Shown: positions 10,320 to 22,096, counted from the first letter of the stretch. The stretch is 64,000 nt of DNA from Branchiostoma floridae (GCF_000003815.2 NC_049990.1:2807655-2871654); one strand, 5' to 3'. Translations and numbers: made by a program. Notes: generated by a model from the sequence alone, not told the origin.

Positions 10320-10720
10320 GACCTTCACTATGGTGACCAATCGTCCGCCACTATAGTGACCAGTCACATGGTCTGTGCAGATTAACGAAATAACCGCCCA
10401 GCCCAGTCCGTGGCAAATAGCTTTTGCATACAAAGAAATGTGACATAGAACTGGACTCCTATCACTAACAGGTTGTTGATAAGCTACTTCGTTCATGACG
10501 TTACGGGTCACAAACTACTATTTATCTTTGTTGCATAATATTATTATCTTCTCTTTAATCTAGAATAGGAGTCATAGCTGCCGGTTTTTATTTACCCTTG
10601 TAGCACGACACGTGTGTGTTATCTCTAAGTCTATGTAGTGACGAATATCCAACTAATACCATCGATGACCGAGAGGTTATCATGACATACTGATAACCTC
10701 CCGTGTTTAAGTTAAGTTGC
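10320..10720. other. Intergenic, no gene seen
   Basis: No exon candidates. It holds a small hairpin, GAGGTTATCATG with GATAACCTCC, near 10673-10701. Confidence 0.45.
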
Positions 10721-10734
10721 CCGTACGTACATCT

Positions 10735-10998
10735 GTGCAGATGCGTAAGGGTGGTGCCCATCTCCATTTCTGTAGCCCCTGGGCCACACATTTGTGCAAG
10801 TCACTACAGCAGGGGGCTGGTGTGCTGGTAGTGATGTGTATTTAATTCCCATATTCTTTCCCAAATGCTTAGTGCTATGCAAAGAAAGCAGCATGTACCA
10901 TTTTTAAAGTCTTTGGTAAGACTCGGCCTGGGATCGAAGTCACGACCTACCGAATACAAGTTGAACACCTTACCCACTCGGTCATTGCACCGATACAT
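10735..10998 (-). repeat. tRNA-derived SINE, second family (inverted)
   Basis: On the minus strand a tRNA-like head (TGACCGAGTGGGTAAGG, then GACTTCGATCCCAGG) is followed by a body with ACCAAAGACTTTAAAAATGG. A fragment of the same body is seen at 29790-29870. Confidence 0.65.
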
Positions 10999-11638
10999 AC
11001 TAATATTTGGGTGTTCAATTTATAAGAAGCCAAGAAGTTTTTTTCTACACATTTCAGCATCGACAGCTGAAAATTAAGTAGCAGTGGAAATCTTACTGCT
11101 CTTGTTATTTTCAACTACTTTTTCTACTTTATTTTTTATGACTTACCTAGAATAAACACGCACACGCACACAGACAAAAGGTTATTCACCCCAATGCACA
11201 TTTCCAGTCAAACAGATACATGGTACATAGATTTTAAATTCAACCAAGCCACTGACTAGGTGTAACGGGTCGTTCAGTGTAATAAATAGGATGGCGGATA
11301 GCAAAAATACAGACATTTCTGACGACATTTTGACGTTGTTTCGTCGGCTTTTGACAACAGAACTCTTATACCACTTAAATATTGATAAGAAACCATTATT
11401 GGTAATTTTTTGTGTAAAATATTAAGGTATTATGGAAATTCCGAGTTTTAGCCAAAAAATTCATTTATTGCGTCATAATGATATCAAAACTTTAGGAATT
11501 ATAAAACTTGATAAGCATATCACCCCCTGCAGATTTGGTGATCGTACACTTTTAAATTACGAATAGGGGGCCGAATGAGCCCCCCCCCCCCCGTCCAGGT
11601 TTAGTCGATGTTAAGAATTTAACCTGACGTTCATAAAT

Positions 11639-11663
11639 CTATCGATCAAAGGAAGTCGTTATC
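11639..11663 (+). promoter_or_regulatory. Conserved upstream box of EF-hand gene A
   Basis: CTATCGATCAAAGGAAGTCG followed by TTATC, 94 bases before the TATA box. The same box stands upstream of gene B (20976) and, on the minus strand, gene C (43179-43155) at nearly equal spacing. The GGAAGT core resembles an ETS site; the factor is unknown. Confidence 0.65.
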
Positions 11664-11756
11664 TTTGGCTGTTGGATGATGTAAGTCTATGTTGACCCTC
11701 GGGCCGGATCTGTAATGGCGTATTGTTTGAACCTGGAGATATTCTCATGGCTACTG

Positions 11757-11763
11757 TATAAAA
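11757..11763 (+). promoter_or_regulatory. TATA box of EF-hand gene A
   Basis: TATAAAA about 70 bases before the donor of the 5' non-coding exon, which ends at 11830 (AATCCAG/GTGAGT). It aligns with TATA boxes of genes B and C. Transcription probably starts near 11787. Confidence 0.75.
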
Positions 11764-12577
11764 CGCGGTGCTGTATCTGAGCTGCCGTTGTGGAAGTACC
11801 ATCGAGTCTTTTCTTCCTCTGTGAATCCAGGTGAGTCTATCAGAAGCTTCCAGTACTTGTAACGCTCCTACTGATTAGTGCTGCCATAATTTGTCCCGTT
11901 AGGTCAACGGCATCGTTCATTTAGGCCCTTGTAGCGCCTAATATAGCTGATTTCACACAGGGCAGCATGTTCATTTGCTGTGCTGTTTCAGTAGCAGGGT
12001 ATATCTTTTTTTTAGCCAATTTAACCGGGATCTCTCAATTACCAACTGATCAAAACCATCACCACAGCTATGGCGCTGCTATCAACGAGCTGGTAGACAG
12101 ACATCTCATCGGGTCCTAAGCCCTCTCAGTTGTCTTGTTCGCCACAGTTTTCGAAATATGCTCGAAAACTACACGCACACCTACTATTTGTGTGATTTAC
12201 TTTTTTTGTGATTATCTGATTTTGAATGATACATATACGTAGTGTCATATCTTTCAAAATTTTATACCTGTTGTCTTGTCCAGTAGCTCCAGGTAGAGGT
12301 AAGAAAGGGTCTTGGTGTGGAAGTGGGAGGTCAGGGCGTGCCCTGACTTGCTTTTCCATTTTTGCAACAAATCGATCCCCGTTCATTTTAATTTTCTTGA
12401 ATTTTCAGTTGTACTTTATTTTCTGACTCACCGGTCCTTTTTTTGTGAACATACAAGAGTATAACCTACATATTTTGTTTATTCTTTGTTCCTTGGTTTC
12501 GAGTTATGTTGCTTAACCAACAGTTGTTGTCGACATTTTTGCTCTCAGATTTTACTCTTCTCTAAACCGAATCAACA

Positions 12578-15500
12578 ATGGGTCCCTTCATCCTGTTCTT
12601 CATCGCCATGGTGGCCGCCTCTCCAGTCAAAAGGTGAATACTTCTTCACACAGTAATATGTTTTAAGACGTCGTTTTGGTGCAACGGTTAGTTTGAGTTT
12701 GGCCCAGATCACAGAGGTACTGGGTTCGAATCCACTGACATGCCACCGATAATATACCCTTTGAAAACGTATGCTGTACATGACTTTGCTCACTCAACCC
12801 AGTAGTATAATAATTATTCTTACTACAGCATATTTCAAAAATCAACATTTTGGGTCGCGGTTACAGGGACTTAGCTAATGACGGGAATAACTCGACAACA
12901 AAAAGAGCTATCCGAAAACGGATTCAACTCCCCACCAACAGGCCTTTCCAATAATACAATAGTTTGCCTATTTCGGACACTTTTCAAAAATCTACATTTT
13001 GGGTCGCGGTTACAGGGACTTAGCTAATAACGGGAATAACTCGACAACAAAAAGAGCTATCCGAAAACGGATTCAACTCCCCACCAACGGGCCTTTCCAA
13101 TGATACAATAGTTTGCCTATTTCGGACACTTTTCAAAAATCTACATTTTGGGTCGCGGTTACAGGGACTCTACATTGCACTGCAGCCATAGGTGTGTCCC
13201 AAACGTCAAGTGATTCCACATGAATGCATGGATAGTTAATGTGATGTTTTACAATGCAATGCCTTGCCTTGACGAAGTTGGTGACTATGACTTTGTCGTG
13301 TATAACGAACGATTGGAGAATCGGATGAGATTCACTTTGAAAAACTTGTCCCATGTTACAAACAGGCAGGAAAATGTGTTCGGATTGCTGGACCTTGACG
13401 GAGACGGCCGACTGTCAGGGAACGAGGTTCTGTCCAGCATTATTTTTGACCAAGCCATCCAGGCTCTGGACGCCGACGGTATTCAATCTGAATTTTATCT
13501 ATTAGTAAATACAAAGCTAATCTCTCTCTCTCTCTGTCTTTCTCTTTCTCACTCCCTTATCCTACAATTAGAAAAAATGGAAAAGAATTGATGTATTTTT
13601 GGTATTTGATGTATTTATGTGAATCCAATGGTGTCCTCCTCGCTCTGTTGCACGGCGTGTGTGCATGTGCGTGTGTGTGTGTGTGTGCGTGTGTGTGTGT
13701 GTGTGTGCGTGTGTGTGTGTGTGTGTGTGCGTGTGTGTTTTCCCGTTTAGAACAGTTCGCCTTGTCTTGCCTTGTTTTCCAATGATCAGAGCTCGAATGA
13801 GCACAAGTGCAACGTGATCCTGTTTTATAGGCCAGATGGAGAGTGTTCCATGTGGCTTAACCAACCACAGATCAACTAATATCGGTTTAATGCAAATCTT
13901 CTGTGGTGTCCTATACGACAGTCAATCTTTGGGGTCTAGCCTAGGAGGGAAATGTCATTCAACACTCTGGGTACGCGACTTCCTTTACGCCTGTCTGTGT
14001 TACCATGCTGGGGTTATCTAGGTCACTACACTTACCCATCCTCCTACGCAGGGAAATCCGACGGCGAAACCGCCTGTCTGAATGTACCCAGCTTCTCAAC
14101 CGTCACCCTTAAGTTAGTTCATGTGGGCGTCGCCACTAACCAGCTGCCAGCCAATCTCAGAATAGGCTTTTCAGTTTTCAAAAGGGATCTCGCATATATA
14201 AGATTAAGCTCATTGATATCTATAAGCAGGCCGGTCAGGAACTAAGGGTGACGGTTGAGAAAGCAGGGTACATCCAGACAGGCGGTTTCGCCATTGGATG
14301 TCCCTGCGCAGGAGGATGCACTTACCATGACTTGTGATTTCCAATTTTTGTTTTCGCGTCCATGCAGGCGACGGTTTTATCACCGGGATCCAGATTTTCG
14401 AGCTGACCGGCGACCCCAACGTCTTCCCGCAGCTTGACGTCAACGGTGACGGCAAGGTCAGCTATGACGAGATCCGCCAGGGCACCAACATGCTGCTTAT
14501 CTTCAACAGGTTCGACGCAGACGGTGAGTCCTGAGATATCGCTTACCGGTCCTTGACCGGGGGTGGTCGTGGGGGCACTTAGCAGCTGAGAACACCTCCC
14601 TCCATCTCACCCTGTCGTGGGCCAGAGCTTGGGTTTCGGCAAGGGTCATTCCCGTCCACTCTTTGCTGTTATCATCCCACTTCTTTCTCTGTCTGCCTCG
14701 TCTTCTTTTCCCTTTGACTGTTCCTTGCAGGATGACCTTAGAGAGGCCTTTGCTTCTTGTCACGTTAGTTTCCTTTTTATGACAACACTAAGATGTCCTG
14801 AGATGTCAACGGTCAAATATTTGGCTCACTAAAAAAAAACACCAAAAAAAAATCCGAAAACAGCTTCATCAGGTCGGTAGGACGTAGGATATTGGAGATT
14901 TCTTTCACGCAGCCAGGCTGTTTCATACCTGCCGAAACGTCAGTAGGTTATAAGAAACAGCCTGGTTTTATATAAAGAAAATCTGAAATATACTAAAAAC
15001 AAAGCAGTTACAGTAGAAGACAGTTAACTGCATAACGGATTACCACACACTTCTGTTAATTGCACGGAATACCAAAATCTCAAACCAGGGCGGTCCAGCT
15101 CGATAACTTCGCATTATTGTACCGTGCGGAAAATTGCACGAAATTCTTTGGCAAATGGGGTGTGCAATTAAGCGGCCTATACTGTACTGCATTATTCTTC
15201 CAACAGTGACGTTTTTTGAAGGCATAGATACACACCAAATTTTTTATGCTTTGCAGCACATGTCTTGTTCGCGGGGTGATCTAGTCTCGCGAGAGCACAA
15301 AACTCGCGAGACCACAAAACTAGGTCCTAGACTTGCGTAGATAATCTGCCCCCTCACCCCCGCCTCCTTGCTGAGTGAGTAGGGGTAGGTGGGACTTGGG
15401 CCACAAACCTTTCAGTGACACCTGTCCTGCTGTACAATGTGAATCAGTCAAAATTGCCCTGAAAAAGGCGACAAGCTTTTACCGAAACGTTGGTGAGAAT

Positions 15501-18500
15501 AAAGCAATAGTTGTGTCAAAAAAAGTCTCTTCATTCAGGCTATGGAACAACCTCTACTTGTTTTGCTTAAGTTTTGCTTCCTTCCACCTTCCCCCGTAGG
15601 TAACGGGTTTCTTGAAGGCCCCGAGGCGGACAGGGTGGTGGCCATCTACTCGCAGATCGTGAATGGCGGACTGGCATTTCTGGGCAGGGACGAGATCGAC
15701 ACCAACGGGGACCAGGTTTGTTTTGTTTGTTTGTTTGTTTGTTTGTAGAGCCACCTCTTTGCGTAACACACTAGTTTTGAACTAGAGGGCGAGACCAAAC
15801 AAACGTTGGCCAATAGACTGAACGGCCATCGATCATCCATCAACACGAAGAAGGACACTCCGGTCTCAAAATACACCAGATTATAATCATTATTAATATT
15901 ATTATAAATTCAAATTAACAACCCTAACCACAAAATCATTTTGCCATAGGTTCTGTCCAGGGACGAGATAATGAACGCCCTGGTTCTGACCCAGGTCCTG
16001 GTGGCGGCGGACGACGACAGTAAGAACAAATCATTGAACTATTTTAACTGGAATTTCCAAAACAAGAACTGGACTCACCCAAATTTTTAGTGAACAGCAC
16101 CAGTCTTTGTCAAGGAATGAACAATCCACTGCTGCCATGACGTCACGTTATGCAGATAGAACAAGTGACTCAGTCAGTGAGCAGTGGATCATAAGTGGAT
16201 CACGGCAGCAGTGGACTGTTCATTCCTTGACGGAGACTGGTGCTCTTCAGTTGAAAATCTGAGTGAGTCCAATCTTTGTGTTGGATATTACAGTTAAACT
16301 ACCTCAAGAATTACCTCATCAAACTCAGATGAACTTTAAAGTTAAGTAAGAAAATATGTTGATGTTGAAAAAAATTGTCTTACGCTTCCTATGGAGGCAA
16401 GGTGTCGAACAAATTTCTGACAAATGCATGCCGAGTTACAACATTTACTTCTTAACTGCGCAAACTGAGCTAAATGTCGGTGACAGAAAACTATCTCCTT
16501 GACTACTATGTAGCAATCCATGAATCTGTATCATTTTTTTGTGCAGATGACGGCGCCTTCAGCCAGCAGCAGATCGAGAACGTCTTTGGCGCTCAGACCT
16601 TCCAGATCCTCGATGACAACATGGACGGCGTGGTCAGCTTCGGCGAGTTCCGCAAGGTCTTTGACCTGGGAGACGTGTTTGACTTCTTTGACAATGACGG
16701 TAATATCATCTAGCTACTGATAGAACTGACGATGTAGGCTGATATCAATTAGGACTTAACCACGGTCAATATTGACCGAAGGAGGTCATATACAATAGAT
16801 GAATTTTGTTAAAATGTAAGGTAGATAGAGAAAATAATCATCTAGTTACTAGTGTCTCCATACGGTGTATAGTCCGGCACTCATCGAAATGTAGCGAAAT
16901 GGACCATTGTTTAGAACATCGTCCATACACATGCTTTCACATACTGAATCAGGTCCGGTTCAGGTTCGGACCTGGACCTGACCCTTTGGACCTGAACCGG
17001 ACCTGGACCTGAATTTTCTGTACCGGTACTGACCCCTATGCTACACCCAAGCGTATCGGATGCTAAGCAGGGAAGCATTGCCATTACACTTACCCATTTT
17101 AAACTGTCAGGTACAACTCGGCATTTCCAACGTTCTTTTAAAAGTTTCAAAATCCATTAAAATCCCTCGTTTCTCGCGACCGTCTTCCAGGCGACGGCGT
17201 TTTGACAGGCGCGGAGCAGAACAGCCTCATCGGCATCTACAACTTGGTCTCGAACTTGCAAGACGCCATCCCGGCTGACCCTCTCCTGGACACCGACGGC
17301 GACGGACTACTGTCCAAGCCCGAAGTGACCAACGCCGTGACTCTCGACCAGATCTTGGTAGCGAACGATGCAGATGGTAAATAAATTATTATTCTGTTTT
17401 TTTTTTTTGGCATAGGTTGTGAATGCTAGAACGCTTCCACTATCTTGATAGATTTACACAGGTACATACTACTATTACTAGCACTACTACTACTTCTATT
17501 ATTGCAAATACTACTATCACTACGACTACAACTTCTACTGCTACTATGGCTAATGGAAGTAGAACGCTACTGCTACTGCTACTATTACTTTTACTTCTTT
17601 CACGACTTCTAGCCAGCCACTACTACTATCTACTGCTACCAGTAATATTATTACTGCTACTATTACTGCTTTTAGTACTGATATTCGACATTCGACGTAA
17701 AGTTGGACGTAATCACAATCTTTCATTTGTAGTTTATCTATTTATGATCCACTTTCCGTCCATTATACTCCGCGATTTTAATTGAGTTAAACTTCAGTGT
17801 ACCTTTGCCTCACAAGGTGACGGCCAGTTCACCGAGATTGAGATCCTGTCGTTTTTCAACCGCGACCTCTTCCAGAGGATGGACGTCAACGGAGACGGCA
17901 TCGTCACCTTCGACGAAATCCGCGCCGTCATCGACGTCGGCTCTTACTTCGACCTCCTCGATGCTGACGGTACAGCACTAGTATATTTCATGTTTTGTAC
18001 AGTAGGAAATCTTACAGTTTTTTTGGCGACGCCTCGGGGACGGAGCCGCCAGTATATAACACTGCGACTGCGTTACCGAATGTTCTAAACACTCCACGCA
18101 TGCATTCTCCAGAGAATTTGTTTTTGGCAACACATCGAGGGATTGGCCTTTACATATAGAAGGGAGGAACTCTAGTCTTGGGGCATAGAATATGTGACAG
18201 TTAATGCGTGCACACTATCATATGTTCACTGCAGTATCTTCTCGTATCTTAATCTATCAATAGATCGGTTAGATCTCGGCCTCCTCTTGTAACTGAGAAA
18301 ATCACGCTGTCAGCTTTGCAACCAAGAGAAGCAGGCTGGATTCCGAAGGGTATTATCGTATTTAGGCACGGTCACAAATGTAGTGCGGTCGCCGTACGAT
18401 TTCTAACTTTAGGCTTTATTTTTGGACAGCCATGCATGTTTTCCTTAGAATACAACTGTCTAACAAAACAAAAAGCTGTCTGGGAGCCTTGTAAGTGATT

Positions 18501-19229
18501 GGTTCTGTCACAACCTGCTTGACAATCCTACTGCATCAAAATCGCACGACGATCGCACGACCTATGTGATCATGTCCTAAAAACCCTCTACAGTAGAAGC
18601 CAGTTATTTGCACAGCGGATAAGCGCATACTTCCGTTAATTGCACGAAAACCCTAAATCCTGTGGTGGTGCGGTCCAACATAATGACTTAAAATGCATAA
18701 ACTGGGTTTGAAATTAAGCGACTTCTACTCTGGGTTGTAGCCAGCATCTTTCCTTCAGTCCTTTGAAGGAATTTTGAAGCAGGGGACTGAAAAAAGTTTT
18801 CCCCATTCCGTCCCCATGGACAGACAAAAATTGATACGTAAAGATATAAAAAAACTGAAACACATGTGTTCTTCCTCACCAAAATAGATGACATTGAACA
18901 GCTTAGTCTACAAGCAAAATTTGCACCACAAAATGCAGGAAATAGTGTTTCAGAGGGTCTGGGTTTCAAAATTTTCTGGGACCCAGACCTCATAGAAATG
19001 ACGCGCAACACCACGCCATGCATTCGGTGCTCGATAGGATTCCCATTCAAAATCGAGGGGACTGAAAATTATTTCAGGCTGGCTGCAACCTGCTTTAACT
19101 TTACTACCACTGTCATTCCTCTAAAAAACAGGCGACGGTTTCCTGAATGGTGTGGAACAGTTTTCCGTGGTCGCGCTGTACTACAACGTTTTAGCCTACC
19201 AGCAGGCTAACGGCGTCAACACCAAATAG
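12578..19229 (+). CDS. Secreted twelve-EF-hand protein, gene A
   Basis: 366 residues from nine coding exons: 12578-12633, 13366-13478, 14368-14523, 15600-15715, 15950-16019, 16547-16699, 17191-17376, 17817-17969, 19132-19229. Non-coding exons lie at about 11787-11830 and 19933-20020; every junction is GT-AG and the frame closes at TAG. The signal peptide MGPFILFFIAMVAASPVKR is followed by Gln20. Twelve EF-hand loops start near residues 28, 54, 80, 106, 142, 168, 193, 219, 255, 281, 306 and 332; most read DxDGDG. It ends GVNTK, with no HDEL-type signal, so it should be exported rather than kept in the ER. Role: extracellular or luminal Ca2+ binding, inferred from loops and signal peptide; no known family recognised. 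Most introns split an EF loop after DxDG in phase 1. Gene B is a tandem copy about 9.5 kb downstream; C and D are further paralogues. Confidence 0.9.
12677..12800 (+). repeat. tRNA-derived SINE fragment in gene A intron
   Basis: GGTGCAACGGTTAG and GGTTCGAATCC form the A and B boxes. A degraded copy sits at the same intron position in gene B (22318-22425), so the insertion predates the A/B duplication. Confidence 0.6.
12846..13160. repeat. 149-bp tandem duplication in gene A intron
   Basis: GGGTCGCGGTTACAGGGACT starts at 12852, 13001 and 13150, giving two full units and part of a third. It is absent from the equivalent intron of gene B. Confidence 0.9.
13655..13740. repeat. (GT)n microsatellite in gene A intron
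   Basis: GTGTGT/GCGTGT run. Gene B has a shorter counterpart at 23100-23132. Confidence 0.9.
14039..14325. mobile_element. Foldback MITE, family with 37204-37466
   Basis: Inverted arms run from CCTCCTACGCAGGGA to the matching TCCCTGCGCAGGAGG, and include CGGCGAAACCGCCTGTCTG and its complement. A diverged copy lies in gene C (37204-37466). No coding content. Confidence 0.7.
14540..14763 (-). mobile_element. LINE reverse transcriptase C-terminal fragment
   Basis: Minus-strand frame containing KRRRGRQRKKWDDNSKEWTG and DRVRWREV, which is the conserved C-terminal tail of many non-LTR retrotransposon polymerases. Only this tail is present, as expected of 5'-truncated insertion. It lies in an intron of gene A. 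Clade not assigned. Confidence 0.7.
15010..15186. mobile_element. pogo/Tigger-like MITE
   Basis: Ends TACAGTAGAAGAC and GCGGCCTATACTGTA, with internal TTAATTGCACGGAAT and GGTGTGCAATTAAG. It is one of at least five copies (18591, 31167, 43931, 63824). Family assignment rests on the CAGT-start ends and TA flanks and is tentative. Confidence 0.65.
15459..15491 (+). ncRNA. Degenerate hammerhead-ribozyme-like motif
   Basis: CTGAAAA, a weak hairpin, then GAAACGTT, followed by GGTGAGAATAAAGC. It matches the better-preserved motif at 25178-25210 in gene B but its stem II no longer pairs well, so activity is unlikely. Confidence 0.35.
16069..16290. repeat. Foldback repeat in gene A intron
   Basis: Arms TTGGACTCACCC...TCAAGGAATGAAC and GTTCATTCCTTGA...GAGTGAGTCCAA. 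A damaged copy sits at the same intron site in gene B (27380-27545), so it predates the duplication. Confidence 0.7.
16935..17015. repeat. GGACCTGAACC-type repeat
   Basis: Several inverted and direct copies of GGTTCAGGTTCGGACCTGGA-like sequence. Related to TCCGGACCTGAACCTGGACC inside the hAT-like element at 8887. Confidence 0.5.
17460..17690. repeat. ACT/CTA trinucleotide-rich simple sequence
   Basis: Imperfect CTACTACTATT arrays in an intron of gene A, matched by an array at the same intron position of gene B (30820-30890). Confidence 0.8.
18340..18588. mobile_element. TIR element (TAGG-CACGGTCACA ends)
   Basis: The left end TTTAGGCACGGTCACA and the right end GTGATCATGTCCTAAA are inverted. 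A related element is at 57770-57975 (TTAGGTCATGGTCACATG ... GTGACCGCGCCCTAA). No coding content. Confidence 0.55.
18591..18732. mobile_element. pogo/Tigger-like MITE, diverged copy
   Basis: CAGTAGAAGCCAGTTATTTG at the left and GCGACTTCTACTC at the right; same family as 15010 and 63824. Confidence 0.6.
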
Positions 19230-19663
19230 ATCGGACTGGTGCGGGATGCAGGTGAGCGCGGCAAATTTTGCAAGAATTTCTATTCTCATGATAAATGCTT
19301 ACCGATAAATTTGTTCCCTTTTACTCCCTTTTGTTATCAATCATTTCGTTTTGGCTTCATGATCACTATTCATGGAAGCTCGCCGAAACTTAAAAAAAAA
19401 TACTGCATTCAAAACAATTAGCACAGCACCTTCCAACTCAAAGTATCAATGTGATTGTTGCTTGTTGACATTTTCCAATCGTTACTATTCTTTGATTTAT
19501 CTTATATTTTCTACAGTCGTAAATAGATTAGTTAATGTTCAGTTAAGTGGAGAAGGGCACTGTAGGCAAGCAGGCCTCTACCCTCTTCCGGCAATGTTAT
19601 ATGTTCATATGTGCAAAATGAACAGAAGAAAACAATGGAAAATCTGACAACAGGTTCATCAAA

Positions 19664-19911
19664 TGCTCTGATGACCTTAGCCTCCATAGCAGGCTCCCTA
19701 GGGCTTTTTGTTGGCTCATAATACACTTTTGCTGGCCATTTCTTTTTGAACTGGGTCGCTGATTGCAATCCGTCGCTGAAAAAATGCTCCGGGCCAGAAA
19801 TAAGCGACGGCCGGCAATCAGCGACCTGGTACAAAAAGAAATGGCCAGCAAAAGTGTATTATGAGTCAACAAAAGACCCCAGAGAGCATGCTATGCAGAC
19901 TCTGTTGACCC
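19664..19911. repeat. Long palindrome in the 3'-UTR intron of gene A
   Basis: Two arms of roughly 100 bases (AGCAGGCTCCCTAGGG ... GGTCGCTGATTGC and its inverse) end just before the last non-coding exon. Gene B has the same structure at 32829-33077. Confidence 0.75.
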
Positions 19912-19932
19912 AACGTTTGTCTTCACCTACAG

Positions 19933-20020
19933 TTGGACGATCTTTGCAGCGTGAACAACGAAGAAACCCGGAGACTTTTGCATACTTCAAGGACTCTCAA
20001 TAAACTTTGATGAAATGAAC
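19933..20020 (+). terminator. Last non-coding exon and polyA signal of gene A
   Basis: After CACCTACAG, the exon begins TTGGACGATC and ends with AATAAA at 19999. Homologous exons occur in B (33105) and C (34330-34235). Confidence 0.7.
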
Positions 20021-20096
20021 TGTTTTTGTCTAATTTATCAATCACAAAGGTTGAAAAAAAAAACTAGAAAGGTGACATTTGCATGCAATGTTTACC

Positions 20097-20264
20097 TAAT
20101 TTCCAAGCAGATCCTACGGTAGCATAAGATGTTATCAAAAGCTGGCAGAGGAGTCAAGCTGGCTTAGGAGTGTCTTTTGCTACCGGGGAAATGGACACCT
20201 CTTGACTACACTCCTTGTCAATTTGGTACTACCTTATGCCACTGTAGGATCTGCTTGGAGATTA
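20097..20264. mobile_element. Foldback MITE with 9-bp TSD, second copy
   Basis: Same family as 10084. It is flanked by ATGTTTACC (20088-20096) and ATATTTACC (20265-20273), a 9-bp duplication with one change. Confidence 0.75.
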
Positions 20265-20975
20265 ATATTTACCTTCACTTGTTGTAGTCTAACACTGTTC
20301 TATTAACCTGAGCCCCTTCAGCCATTTGCTACATTATGTAACCGAACACCACAGGGTGTCTGCTACTTTACTGGTAACCATGGTGACAGCCGTCTGGTCC
20401 AGGTCGTTGACCTTATTTGTTTGGAGAAGAAAAATAAACAGAGCAAAAATAATATATTTACCCTCCGTGGAGGTAAACATAAAAATGTACGTATGTATGT
20501 ATGTAGTTATATCGTTTTCTACGGCAAAAGGCAAACGCCACAAGAGTTTTGAGTATCACCGATAAGTATTGATGCTTGGGTGTAAAATTTGTAAGAAGCC
20601 AAGAGGTTTTTTTCTGCATATTTCAGCACTGCTAGAAATTAAGTAGTAGTGAAAAGCTTACTGTGCTGCTCTTGTTCTTTTCAACTCCTTTTTTACTTTA
20701 TTTTTTATGACTTACCCAGAATAAAAAAGACACACACACGCACACAGACAGCAGGTCATTGAACCCAATCCACTTTTCCAATCAGATACATTGTGCATAA
20801 ATTGTAAACTGAATCAAGCCACTGAATCGATGTGACAACCCAAATTGACAACCAGAATTCATAATTGCTGTTGCTGATCTTTCTTAACCGTCTTCTAAAG
20901 AGATATCAAGCATTTAAGACGATGACGCAACCCTTAAGTCGATGTTAAGAATTTAGCATGACGTTCGCCATATAT

Positions 20976-21000
20976 CTATCGATTAGAGGAAGTCGTTATC
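20976..21000 (+). promoter_or_regulatory. Conserved upstream box of EF-hand gene B
   Basis: CTATCGATTAGAGGAAGTCG plus TTATC, exactly 94 bases before the TATA box, as in gene A. Conservation with A continues from here to the donor of exon 1. Confidence 0.65.
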
Positions 21001-21093
21001 TTTGGCTGTTGGATGATGTAAGTCTGTGTTGACCCTCGGGCCGGATCTGTAATGGCGTATTGTTTGAACCTGGAGATATTCTCATGGCTGATG

Positions 21094-21100
21094 TATAAAA
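21094..21100 (+). promoter_or_regulatory. TATA box of EF-hand gene B
   Basis: TATAAAA. The 5' non-coding exon ends at 21168 (AATCCAG/GTGAGT). Aligned with genes A and C. Confidence 0.75.
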
Positions 21101-21224
21101 GAGCGGTGCTGCCACTGACCTGCCTCTGTCGAAGTACCATCGCGTCCTTTCTTCGTCTGTTAATCCAGGTGAGTCTGTCAGAAGCTTACAGTATGGTGTT
21201 ACTCCTTTTAAGCTAGCTGTTAAC

Positions 21225-21400
21225 GTTATTGTTCTAGAAATTAGGATGTCAAGTTTCATTCTATATTCATGATCTGCATATGTACTATGTTGAATACTTG
21301 TTTTAGTAATTATTATGATAATTTTGTTTCTTTTTTTTGCCATACATTAATATTGTACCGCCTACGATCGTTGCGCAATTAAGTTCTTCTTCTTCTTCTC
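21225..21400 (+). mobile_element. LINE 3' tail in gene B intron 1
   Basis: Matches the tail following the RT fragment at 45270 (TTGTTCTAGAAATTAGGATG and TTTGCCATACATT), ending in a CTTCTT-rich tail. Confidence 0.6.
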
Positions 21401-22096
21401 TTCTTTTATGAAGTGCTGACATAATTTTCCAAGTTATTTCAACGTTATGTCTCACTCATTCATTCAGACACTTGTAACGCCTATATATACAGCTAATGGC
21501 ACATTTGGCCACAGACCTGTCGAAAGGAGGAGGAGCGCCCGCCTCACCTTTTTCTAAAAAGTAGATAATAACGATATTAATATAGACACTAACAGCATAC
21601 TTAAACCAGCCCAAGGGCGCACCCGGGGAAGCCACGACCAGAAATACCAGCCCATCTTCGCCCGTACCAAAACATATAAAAAGTCATTTTTGAGTGGAAC
21701 GCCCTGCCTGGCACGGTTGTAAGTGCTCCCAACGTTGAGTGCTTCCGTGCCAGGCAGGCGGCCTGCCCGCCCTAACCAGGGAGCCTCAACCGCCCCCCCT
21801 CCCCCCTTCGATGCTGGGTCATTTGGGAGTAAACGGATGTAGATATGGAAGCACGTTTCCTTCCTGTGCTGGTTCAGCTGTAGCAGGGTATATCTGAACT
21901 AGCCCATTGAACCGGGACTCTCAATTACCAGCACAACTTTGGGGCTGCTACCGACTGAGGTGGTAGACAGAGACATCTCATCGGCTTGCAAGCTCTTTCA
22001 GTTGTCTTGTACAGCACGTCCCTCGGATAGGACGTTAAACCGTATTTTCGTATTTTTTTACACACACCCCTCGTCTCTTTGTTCACACACAAGCAT

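Noticed and set aside
13220-13591. 123-codon plus-strand frame beginning upstream of gene A exon 3
   Set aside because: It covers the true exon 3 but extends through intron sequence on both sides; the conserved splice sites in B and C define the exon.
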